64,000 nucleotides of DNA from Astropecten irregularis. Taxonomy: Eukaryota; Echinodermata; Asteroidea; Paxillosida; Astropectinidae. The DNA is taken from positions 15,210,614-15,274,613 of the forward strand of contig OZ020247.1 of the NCBI GenBank assembly GCA_963971285.1, read 5' to 3'. A program made the position numbers and the translations under genes. Below are positions 29,918 to 41,100 of this stretch, piece by piece. Numbering within the stretch: the stretch's first letter is position 1; every line of letters begins with the position of its first letter. The notes beneath the pieces are model-generated. The model worked only from the letters and a program-made list of their open reading frames with translations. It did no database searches and had not been told where the DNA came from.

Positions 29918-32305
29918 TCAAGATGTTGACGACTCCTGGAGAACGTTGATCAGTTCCTGGAAGCTGTTTGCAAACCACTTAGCTTCCTCCTGGACCTTGG
30001 CCCGAACCTTGTTTCCTCCAAATCCAATGAAAGCATCCTTAAGAGAGAGAGAGAAAAAAAGCGAACATCAAAAAATCTCTTCAATAACTTGAAAATTGAC
30101 CCAGTGAAACACTGCCCTTTGTTGTCCAAATTAAGACAGGCGTCAAATGCTGGCATGGGGCCTTTCTCAAAAGCTTGGCTCTGGCTCCAGCTCCATTTCG
30201 TGAATCCATTCTAAAATAACGAGTATCAAAATAGAGCTTTTGGCTGCAGTTCGGAAGTAGATGCTCTGGTTTGAAAAAGAAAACAAAGCTTCAGCTTCAA
30301 TTAAAACCCTCAACCTTATATTTTCAGCATATGGATGATAGAACCTGAGCCGGAGCCAAGCTTTGAGAAAGGCCCATGATATCCCTGATGGGAAAATGAA
30401 TGCATATCTTCCCATGAAAGAAGTGATGCCTTATTTGGGTAGACACAATGAACAGTGTGTACAAATCTAATTGTGCAAGGAGCCCCGACTATAAGTCTGG
30501 TCCCCCATGTTCTTACCGCAGGGGGACATGCTTCCAGGTCGGTGGCACCATCTCCGATCATGACCAAGTTCTTGTACTTGTATTTCTCCTTGAGCATGCC
30601 TACCACCTTGGGCTTGCCGCCTGCGGCACAGGTGGGTTGCTTCTCATCGAAACCAGCATAATCACCTAGAGAGAAGGTAGGGTACTAGACAAATTAGCAA
30701 TGGGTAAATACTTGTACTCTCATTTGGTGTGTAGATTTTGCGACAAAACTTAATTGGTATGTGGATCGGTTTGCGGAAACACCATGTAAGAATTGTTCGT
30801 ACTTTCGCACTTCTGTTTTGTTCGCATTTCTCGTAAGGTCTCAAAGTTTAGACTAGCCTGCTCTAGTCCTCATCAAGAGACCAAGGTTTAATCACCAGTT
30901 TTACAAAAACTGTCTTTGAGTTGGAGATAAAAATATAATTTCAGACCATCAGTGGCACTAAGTAACATTAAATGCAAGGGACGAAAAAAGGAGGAATTCG
31001 TATAGTACCGTTGTAGAAAAATTTGAGCTTGTTGGCGAAGATGTTCTCTTGTGGAATCTTGAGTGCTTTAGCTAGCTCGGATACTGTGCAGAGGAAGCCT
31101 CCAGTCACCAGATAGATCGCCGTCCCTCGAGCTTGGAGCAGCTGAATTAGTTCCCTGGAAATGTTTAGAAAAAGAATGAAAGTCAACGGTCTGAAGATCC
31201 CATCCACTTTCATAACCCAAGCGCAATTTCATGGATCTGCTTACCACCGCAGATTTTTACGCTTATCATGATCCTCATTCTCCGCTTACAAAGCTAGCAC
31301 CGATTTTCTACGCAAGCCGAGTAAGTGATAGACCCTTAGTTGCACAAACTACACAACTGAAATCAATCATGAGCATGCGCTGTGGCAGCAGGTTGCCTCA
31401 TCTACCTTCAAGCGGTATACTCCTTCGGTCTTCTGATGGCCATCCCCCAGGCAGCCACGCAACCTGTCCCCATCTCAGCAAAATAGCAAAATAACAATCC
31501 AACTAACGCATGCAACCACGTGTCATGCGGATGCCCTACTGGGCGAGTCCTACAAGTAGATTATCTCATAGAGAGAAGTTAACCTACTGGTAGGATCGCT
31601 CGCAAGGTGTGGAGGATCGGAGGGGAGTTGGGGCTAGACTGACCTGACTCCTGGTGTCAAGTAATCAGCAGGTGGATGCCTCTCTATAAAAGTTCGAACC
31701 TTCTCCATGGACGGGTTGATGATGTCTAGTCTTGCCTCCAGGGTTTCTTTGTACGTAATGCTTCCATCCATGGCCTTCTTTGTCCTGAAATTGCAAAGGG
31801 AATGGAAGAGTTGACATCTCAATTAATATCATCACTGGTCATCATGCATTCGTGACTATCCACTCATTCACCATCTTCATGAACATCACCATCACCATCC
31901 TCACCACCGTGACCCATGACCCCCATGACTATGGGTCTGTTTGTTTCAGCACGCGATCAGGGATCCTGCAGATCCACTTCCCATGCAGGATATGCTAAAA
32001 TGGGATCCGGATCAGGATCCGTGATCTCGTGAGTAAAACAGGTCCTATACTATCATCAAGGATGCCTTCTCTGAACTCATGCATGTCTCACTCATTTATT
32101 TGCCTCCATCACTATTGTCACTAAGCTGTCCTCATTTAATAAGGCTTTATAACTTAATTACTCACCATTGAGCAACCTCTTGCCCAACACCACAGTGTGC
32201 AGCTAGCTCGTCGATCGCCTCCTCTGTACTCACTGTGCTGTCCACATCAAAACAGACTGCATCCACTCGTTTCCATATCTCCTTGGTCTCGTCATACGTT
32301 GCCAT
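29918..32305 (-). CDS. PSPH: phosphoserine phosphatase, complete, 5 coding exons
   Basis: HAD-superfamily enzyme that hydrolyses phosphoserine in the last step of cytosolic serine biosynthesis. Coding exons (minus strand): 32305-32166, 31784-31644, 31154-31009, 30665-30517, 30037-29918. All are GT-AG bounded and in phase, giving 231 residues against 225 in the human enzyme. HAD motif I is FDVDSTV (nucleophile and general acid Asp), motif II is LVTGGF (Thr where the human protein has Ser), the motif III lysine lies in GGKPKV and motif IV is GDGATDLEACPP. The cap helices begin EEAIDELAAHCGV. The C-terminal DAFIGFGGN block is also conserved. A TTGCAG acceptor ends 4 bases before the start codon, so at least one 5' non-coding exon lies upstream; a GTGAGC at about 32742-32747 (minus strand) could be its donor. 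Confidence 0.95.
30163..30380. mobile_element. MITE related to the GGCTC inverted-end family, copy 3
   Basis: Inverted ends GGCCTTTCTCAAAAGCTTGG and CCAAGCTTTGAGAAAGGCC, with inner TTCGGAAGTAGATGCTCTGG and CAGCATATGGATGA shared with copies at 17390 and 28899. It lies in phosphoserine phosphatase intron 4, before exon 5. Confidence 0.7.
31210..31640. other. phosphoserine phosphatase intron 2, no element classed
   Basis: Non-coding. The plus-strand frame at 31231-31494 has no domain or splice support. Confidence 0.3.
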
Positions 32306-32309
32306 GGTA

Positions 32310-33180
32310 ACTGCAAGAGGAAACAATTAGGACAGAAGTGAGAGAATTGTTGATTTCTGGTTTACGTAGCTGCTAAGAAGTGGATCAATCGTCTGTTATT
32401 TTATTACTTAGTAACAACAGACGTTATTCATTATGTCACCTCATTGCGTCATGCTGCCATCTTATTTCTAAACCTTCCTCCATGACTAAACCATGGAGGA
32501 AGGTAGAGACTATTTCAGTAGGCCTAACTGTTACTCTTCCTTCCTCCATGACTAAAGTCATCTCCTCGGCCCCCACCATGCATTGTCCGCCCCCCCTTCT
32601 GATTTGCATAAATTACAACAAATATTTAAAATAACAATCCCCCCCAACAAAGCTCACTGAGAGTAGACAGAAAAACAACTTACAAGTGAAAGAGACTACT
32701 TCACCTTGCACAAAATGACAAAGGTACAAAAATACACGTGTAGCTCACAATATATCAAATGTAATCAGCTGGCTTGAGCTTGAGCTGCAGCTTGGACCAC
32801 TAATTTGATCTACCGCCCTCTTGTGATAGTTATTATTTTTCTGGATAAAATAAAAATGGCAGACATAATTCAGTAATTGACTAGCAACGGGAAGCTCGTT
32901 GACTGAATTAATTTCCTGCGCGGTTAGTTCGAATTTTGAGGTAAAAGGCCTTTTCATTAATTAATTTCAATTACCTATTTTAAGGATTGAACGTGTTTTC
33001 GTTGTTATGAGATGCTTATTTGTTGATATCTTTTGTTTTAAATATTTGTTTTCAATAAAAATTATTCTTGACTTGTTTTGCAAAATTATCATGATTAGCC
33101 TAACGTTATTATTATTAATGAGCATAGCCTAACGTTAGGGCTATCGTTAGGCCCGTGTAACGTTACTCAGGGCCTGTTTG
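32310..33180. other. upstream region of phosphoserine phosphatase
   Basis: Holds the 5' flank and probably a 5' non-coding exon of the minus-strand gene. Two copies of CTTCCTCCATGACTAAA lie at about 32467 and 32539. From about 33100 the palindromic CTAACGTTAGG motif becomes frequent. No coding region seen. Confidence 0.35.
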
Positions 33181-33415
33181 TTTAAAGGTAGTATCATAGT
33201 ACATTGTTTTTTGTCAAAGAAATACAGATTCATGGGCCTAAATCTCAAGGACGATAGGCCTACACGTTAAAATTTGAAAAATTCACAAGTTCCATAGGCC
33301 TAGGGCCTAACGTTAGGCCTACGGTGCCCATGCACTTTTTGAGAAAACAGTGAAAAATGGCCACAGTATTTCTTAAGTCTTTTCTCTTTTATTTTTGATC
33401 TTTTAAAAGGGATCA
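33181..33415 (+). mobile_element. TTAA-type MITE, subfamily A, truncated
   Basis: Starts TTTAAAGGTAGTATCATAGTAC, keeps ACTTTTTGAGAAAACAGTGA and TTGATCTTTTAAAAGGGATC, then stops. CTAACGTTAGGCC sequence has been inserted or amplified within it. Confidence 0.7.
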
Positions 33416-33522
33416 AGTCAACAGCTGCACAACTTAACTCGAGACAAGTATTGAAGTAGGCTAATGTTAGACCTATTATTAATTAGGCCCTAGCCCTAAC
33501 GTTAGAGTCTGCAAAGACCACT

Positions 33523-34595
33523 CGGTAATCCTGGGTTTTAGGTGGCTAAATTATTTTGGTCGCTAACTTCAGCCAATGCATAACAGCGTAGCGGACTGTT
33601 GTATGGAGGGCCAAAATGACAAAATTTGATTGTCAGATTTTTTTCCTTTTTGCGAGCTGCAGTGAAGCATGCAGTAGTGCGAGTCTATGTAATGCCGATA
33701 AATTTCCGTCCGTCCGTAAGTGTTTTTTTTTTTGGGGGGGGTTGGTTTTGTCTTAAAATTAATTACCGGTATTTCACCGGAATAAAGTTGTTCTTTAAAA
33801 GTTCTTTTCTTCCCGTCCTTTTTCCTTCTCACCACGACCCTCTCCAATCCATATACCCTTCTTCCAAACCCCCCCCCCTCCCCCTCTCCCCCCACCTTCC
33901 ACCATCTAAAGAACTATACTATGCCTCTTGAAGTTTTTTTTAGCTCGATCACACTAATATAAGCTCTTTAAACTTCTAAGAGAGCATGCAGTCTGGTTTT
34001 TCCTTTTTCTGAGCTATCATGGAGGTAGAAATAGAAAACCAAGATGACTCTATAACTTTGTATGTGTCTGTCATTTTGTTGGCATTGTGGTAAGACCATT
34101 TGGGTCCGCTCTCCTTATTTGTGAAACACGGCTACATAGTACATATATGATTTTGCCTTTCCCTCCACACACACAATGAGCTTAAATATGACCTTTGATT
34201 ACATGTAAACCAAAACTAGAACAGCGAAGCTGTCATGGCTAGCTGCGGCCTTACCTGGAATTACAAACACAAATAGCAAATTAAAAAAAAAAAAAAAAAA
34301 AATTATTGTCTTTCCAGATTGAAATACCGGTAATTAATTTTAAGAGGAAACCCCCCCCCCCAAAAAAAAAACACTTTTACATTTCACGCGGACGGCCGGC
34401 CCGACGGACGGACGGAAATTTATCGGCATTACATAGACTCGCACTGCATGCTTCACTGCAGCTGCCAAAAATGAAAAAAATCTGACAATCAAATTTTGTC
34501 ATTTTGGCCCTCCATACAACAGTCCGCTACGCTGTGATGCATTGGCTGAAGTTAGCGACCAAAATAATTTAGCCACCTAAAACCCAGGATTACCG
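33523..34595. mobile_element. 1.07-kb element with about 250-bp terminal inverted repeats
   Basis: The arms at about 33523-33775 and 34322-34595 are inverted copies, beginning CGGTAATCCTGGGTTTTAGG and ending with its complement. Matching inner blocks are TTGGTCGCTAACTTCAGCC, TTGTATGGAGGGCCAAAATG and TTAATTACCGGTAT. The middle (33780-34320) is non-coding, with C-rich and A-rich runs. No target duplication was found, so a foldback element or inverted duplication are both possible. Confidence 0.75.
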
Positions 34596-35015
34596 ACAAC
34601 TCAACTCCAAGAAAAGACAGCTTGACCACAAAGGCTCAGAAACAAGTCGACTCCACATGTTGAATTTTCTCGAGCCAAGTACGAGTTGTCCCATGTCAAC
34701 TTGTCCAGTGCAGTGCTGGAAAAATATGACACGGTGCCTAAAAGCTAGTGCCGGCAAAATATACTTCCTACAAAATCACGTCTTAGGCCCTTAGCTTATG
34801 TTTAATTTAACGTTAGATTTAACGTTACACAAGTTGTGTAACACCAACACAGTTTCTGTTTCACTGACCTGCATTTTTTTAAGAAGGCCACTCTGCCCAA
34901 TTACCGATACCTTTATTAACCAGGCCATCCTAACTCCAAGTATTTTACTTACGGTAACTAATGTGAGATATTTTTCCTAGTGTGAAGATTTAATATTGTC
35001 TTCTTTACTTTGCAG

Positions 35016-35109
35016 AATCATGTGGATCTTTTGGTGTCGTGGTAACTGGTGCTCATTCAAAAACATGTAGCATTTTGCTTCTGCTAGGTCCATCTCAGGA
35101 ATGGATAAC
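35016..35109 (+). promoter_or_regulatory. 5' UTR exon and upstream ORF of the Cys-rich membrane protein gene
   Basis: A TTTGCAG acceptor precedes this segment and a GTAAGA donor follows it. An ATG at 35020 opens a 16-codon upstream ORF ending TAG at 35070. The proposed main start (35101) then contributes only three codons, MDN, before the donor. A uORF in the leader could dampen translation; this is inference. Confidence 0.5.
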
Positions 35110-38100
35110 GTAAGAAATTAATCCTAAGGCAGAGTTGTTTCTCTGCTATTTCTGAACAACTGGATCTTAATAGGTGCCATCACTAATTCACTATGACAGG
35201 CCGAGGGTTATGATCGTCGCTAATACAAAGTTCTACACTGACTGTATCAGACAATCAGACCCAATGTTAACCATGTTAAAAGAATGGCACAGTAGCAGCT
35301 TTGTGTTGAATCTACAACTTTGAATTTTCGTTGATATTTTCCAACAACTTCGGTGGTGGATTGGTAGTCCTCAAATTGAAAGAAGAATTAAAAAATTGAG
35401 AGGACGTCATGTTGTGGGGTCTGAAAGGAGAACTCAGAAAAGAGATCAGTTGAAAATATTTCATGAAACTGGAAAAATTAAATAAATAATTCTTCTTTCG
35501 TTTAACTGGAAAAAGTAAGAAGTGAAAATAGAGGGTTCAAACAAATTTTCAAATTTGTATTTTATTTTGCTTGGAGTTAGGAGGGCCTGACGTGTTTCGA
35601 TCCTAGCAGGATCTTTATCGAAGGCTGAAGATCCTGCTAGGATTAAAACGTTTCAGGCCCTCGTAACTCCAAGCATTTGATAAATTTCATGTCATTATTT
35701 GGGCTGATGAGCAGTTTGCAGCAGTTTATTACTTGTTTTTTATTTTGAAACAAACTTGATTGTCTGCATTTCTGGTTTTCTTTCTCCAGGCTACTACAGC
35801 AGCCCCAAGTGAGTTGCTGTTACCCGTCCCAGTAATTGTTGTTATAGCCATTGGAGGATACCTACTCCTTATTGTCATCTTGCTTGTGATTCGCCAGTGT
35901 CTCGTGGTAAGTTGACGACAGGGAAGGTGGTAAGGAAGGAAAAGGCTAAAGAAGCTAGGAGATGTTCTAGTGGACGGATTGGCAATAGGATCACCTCAGC
36001 ACACTCGGTGCCATGGTGTACATAACGTGTCAGTTATCCAGTACACAATGTTTCTCACAAGTGCCTGTTACTGTTAGATTGTGTACCAAATCTTCGGCTT
36101 TGGTTGCAAATAATGGACAATTCTTTAACAGTCATTAATGGCAAGTGCCACCATTTTTGTTGCAGCTGCAAGTCACAAACTTGGGACCAAGCCCTAATTA
36201 AACCACTGGAGGGAAAATTACCTTGCCAGTTATGTTTAAAGGTAGTATCATACTTTGGTAAGAAGCCAAAACAGAAATTTTCACAGATTTACATATAACA
36301 GGGTATGAAGATGGTGGTGGTAGAAACATACATGTATTTTAAGTACTGTTAAAATGTTTCCGCCTGAAATGGTGTATTTATCCAGAAATTAGTCAAACAA
36401 CGACGGAAAATCTTTTTGATCTTTTAAAAGATCACAAATAAAAGAGGAAATTCTGTGGCTGTTTTCACTGATTTCTCAAAAAGTGGGCACCGTGTGGGAC
36501 TGAAATTTACACAGATGACTGTTACTGTATCTGTCTTGGTATTTTTGCCCATGAATATGTATTTCTGTGATAAAAACCAAAGTATGATACTACCTTTAAA
36601 CCCAGTATTGCAATATTATGATACACCTTGTTTTGGGTAACACTGGAAATGTGTGTGGTGTCTTTGTTCAATCAGTAAAATTCCAACTATATCATTGGGG
36701 GTACCTGTTTTTAATTTGGTGGAGAGATGCTTGATATATCACAGTAAAGCAGCTTGCTCAAGAACACTGCCTCCAGAACCTATTAGGATATTATGAATGA
36801 CCACATGTCATGGCATGTATACGTAGCTCAGTAATATTTACACGATGTACATAAAAGAAAAATCTGCATCTTTTTCCTAGTTTTTACTAACTGTTCAGCC
36901 TTGAAATGTTACTATCTAATCATCAACCACTTTTAATTTGAATCACCCTTGATCCCACACAGGCCCGCGGTGCATGTTTGTCTTGTGCACCTTGCGGGAA
37001 GGAGGATGGGAGTTTACAGTGTTGCGATTGTTGGATCTCGTGCGCTGAGGCGTGCAACTGCTGTGCTTATCCTAACGTGAAGACCTGTCTAGACTCCATC
37101 TGTGGACCAGCTGATAATGTGAGTAGTCATTTGTGGAGGACTTGGGCTTGGACGGGTGGTGGTGGGAGGCTTGGGGTGGGGCTTAACAAGAGGGAGGATA
37201 ATGTGGATTTACATCAGCGGTTGAAGCGTTTTACTTACTGAATTAACTGCAAGGCAGAAAATTTCGCTAAAAGTTTTAAAATCAACGGACTACCAGTCAC
37301 AAGCATTACCGGTAAATGTAGTAAAGGATTTTTTCTGGTAACCTGTATTGCTTTTAAAAGTAAATGCCTGTGTGCTTAGCAAATATGTGGGGCTCTTAGG
37401 AAGTGGGGGCCAATTCCACGGACCTGCTTAGCACAAAAATTTGCTAACCATGCAATTTCTGTCTTGATAAAGAAAAGATTAACAACCAAATTTTCATGTG
37501 TTGTGTATCACTTCTGATTGCTCTTTGGCTGTGGTTTACTGACCATGAATATCAAATGGAATCTTTAATGGTGGTTGGTTTTATCGGGCAAGACATTTTT
37601 ATGCTAAGCAATTTTTGTTTGCTTAGCAGCTCCATGAAATTGTTCTCTGGTACAAAGACTTCACTTTCTGCAAAGGAACAAAGATAATTGACCATTAGGG
37701 ACACCACCAACATAGTGCTGGGTAGCTTAGTTGGACAGAGCCCCAGTACGATTTTTCGATGATTGCTGGTTCGAATCACGCTCCAGTCAATTTTTCTTTG
37801 TTCACTTTTCAATGACTTAACATTCAGTCAGTTTCCCTTGTGGTTATTTGATGATTTTCTGCATTTATGAGTTTCATCTGGGTGTTATTCCAGCGGTAGA
37901 GCACTAACAGCACTTGAACAGTATTGCAGAGGTTGCAGGTTCCCCTCCCTTTCATGTATCCTATTGCGTTCTTTTTTGTCATTTACCGCTTCAGAGATTC
38001 AGCTTGACCAAGTGTGTATCTTGCCAAGCTTGCCAGAGCGATACCTGTTGCGGTGATGAAAGCACGGGATGTGAGGTGGGTCAAATAATATACAAATGGT

Positions 38101-41100
38101 CATCAATGGTCATCATGTACCGGCCAGAGATCATTGGTCAAGGAACCCTTGCCCTGGGTCTTGCCGTGGATGACCACTTGTCAAATGCTCTCCGACTGTT
38201 TTCCCTGATATCCAAGTCTCATTTTGGTGCAATTTCCCGTTAACTTTCATTTCTGTGTCATTTTTCTATTCTTACTATTGCCAAAAGATTCTGAAACAGA
38301 CTAGCTATAAATTGATGTGGAATTCTATTTCTCCCTATTCCTCGACAACTTTCCATCCTGACTTTTTATAATTTCTGCATTTCTTGTGAATCCTTGACTG
38401 TGTTATGCTGTGTTTTTTCTGAAATAATTCTTCCTAAATTTATGTTTTTATCTCAATAGCTAAACAAAAATACTAATGATTAACTGGATTTCTGTGCAAC
38501 TTTGCAACTTTTTGTTGGTTGTCCTTCTACTTTTAATATCCTATGTCCTACCACCTCGATGTTATCTGTAGTTTGGTTGTGGGCCAGGGGAATCCTGCTC
38601 TTGTAGCAATGGAGGTTGTGAAGTGAGTATTGTCAATGAGGAACTCACTATAGCATATAGTTGCATCATGGTCATCGCATCGGCTGTTGACATTCTATTC
38701 ATTGCATGATGCTATGCCATCTTGCCATGCATGTAGAGTTTAAAGTATGTATTATCAGGGTTGTCCCGCGATCCATGCATCTTTGATTCATTAGTGATCC
38801 TAGTCTAGTTCCCTGCCCAAAGATTTTATTGACGACTCTTATTAAAAATCTTAGGTCAGGTATCGGGTACGATTAAAAATAGAACATGACACAGCTGTCA
38901 TGTCTGCCCAGGCGCGGAAACTAGTTTTAGAGTGTGGCAAGTTTTTATTTTAGTATTCATTTTTGCACTTGTGTAAGTACATGCAATTTTACCCAGTTTT
39001 GACTGGGTAAAATTGCATGTACTTACACAAGTGCAAAAATTGTAAGAGTTCAAAGAGTGGCAAAAAAAAACAGTCAATAAACTCCCCAAATGTGCATACA
39101 GGAAGAGTGCTTTGTTGTATGTGGACAATAACTACCGGTATGCTCTATTTTTGGCTAACTGTAGCATGGAATGAAACATATTTACACAACCTGTCTTTTC
39201 CTGTTGCATGATCTCGCGTGACCAGTCGGAAATAGCCGACAGTCAACAATCTATCCGAAGTTGGGAGAAAACAAGTTTGTAATGTTTCGGATATTCCCAG
39301 AACTTTTTGGTCGTATGTGCTGCTCCAGTACATTAAGCCGATATCGGACCCTAGAATTGACAGACAGTCGGGTAATTTTTGGGTCTGGGAACCAGACTAT
39401 AGTGGTCCCCGTCGGTTTGAGTCTGGTTCTAGTCATTTATCTTAGGGTCCTGTGTCCGTTTGAAACCATGTTGGGGGGCCACGAGGCACCATTATTTACA
39501 TGTTTGAATGTGAGCGGTTAATACCGCTGTGTACTACACATTTAGCAAATCGATCATAGTCATAAGCATCCTAAACTTAGTTAGTTAGTAGTGTATATTT
39601 GATCATGTTTATGGGTTTAAAGCCATGTTTACTTACTGTACATACACATTCCTCATTCGATGGGATACCATCCATTGGGTTTGTTTGGTTTGTTTGTTTT
39701 TTTCATAGTATAAAATAACCACACAGTAGGTTAGAAATATTGCCAGAAATATATCACTCATTACCATTTGTTACTTTCCATGTTTTTGTTTGTTTATTTG
39801 TTTATTTGTTTATTTGTTTCATAGTAAATAACCACACAGTAGGTTAGAGATATTGCCAGAAATATATCACTTATTACTTCCCAAGTTCCCATGTTTATGT
39901 TTGTTTGTTTGTTTATTTGTTTGCTTTTTCATAGTAAATAATCACACATCAGGTTAGAAATATTGCCATAAATATATCACTCATAACCACTTAATACTTC
40001 CCATGTTTATGTTTGTTGGGGTGTGTGTTTGTTTGTGTTTTGTTTTACTCTTTTATTTTTTCATTTGTTGGTTTGTTTATTTTTGATTATGTGTTTATAG
40101 TTTTTATTTGGGTGGTTTAAGGGATTTTGTGAGATTTCAGCGTGTAATCATCTGTGAGTAATTTACTGAAAAGGGTGAACAATTTATCAAGAAAGTCCCA
40201 GAGTCAGTGAGAATTATCTGTAATTCCTTGGGAATTATCAATTATCAGAGTAATTTCAATGTGAATATCTTTGAATAGTTAAGGTTAAATTTGTCAATTG
40301 ACCTCAATCTTATACTGGCCCAGTTCACAATCACCGAACTATTCCTTAATATTCAGTTGACCTATTTTCCATTTACATCGTCTCCATGTTATTCTCCTCC
40401 CACTAATCTCTTGCTTCAAGATATTTATCAACTTGCCTCCTTTCCAACAAACGTTTTACTTACTGAACAACAAATCTCTCCTACACTCTTCTCTCTACTT
40501 TCTCTTCCTTTTGCTAATCTCTTCTGCAACAAAACCTTTTCTCTGGCACTAATAACCTCTTTGGCTCTTCCGTCAAACAACCTCAAGCTTCCTCTTTCTG
40601 TGCCCTCCTCTAATCTCTTCACCAGAAAACCTCTTCCACAATAAACCTCTCCTCCACTAACCTTGTCCTTCTACTATTGTCCTTCTACTATTGTCTTTTC
40701 TGAAAGGTACAGTACGGGATTGGTAACATACCCAAACACAAAAGTTCACAGATTTACGTATAACTTTCAGGTTATAAAGATGGTGCTGGTAGAAACCTGT
40801 TAAAATATTTCCGCCTTGCGGCCTGAAATGGAGTATTTATCTAAAAATTAGTCAATTAAGCCCGAAAACTGTTTTGATCTCGGGGTAAGATCAAAACCAT
40901 TCTTTATGTTTTATAAGAAAAATTTAGTCGTTTTTTCACTATTTTCTTGTGACTCAGATGTCCGATTGAGCTCAAATTTTCACAGGTGTTTTATTTTATG
41001 TACATGTTGGATTATACAAAGTGTGAGTGCTGTTTTGTGACTGTTACTAATCATGTATTGTACCTTTAATTTATTACCTTAAGATTCTACATTGAACCTT

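Noticed and set aside
40291-40644. 117-codon plus-strand frame
   Set aside because: Pyrimidine-rich low-complexity sequence that grades into the CCAATTTCCCTACTAA minisatellite.
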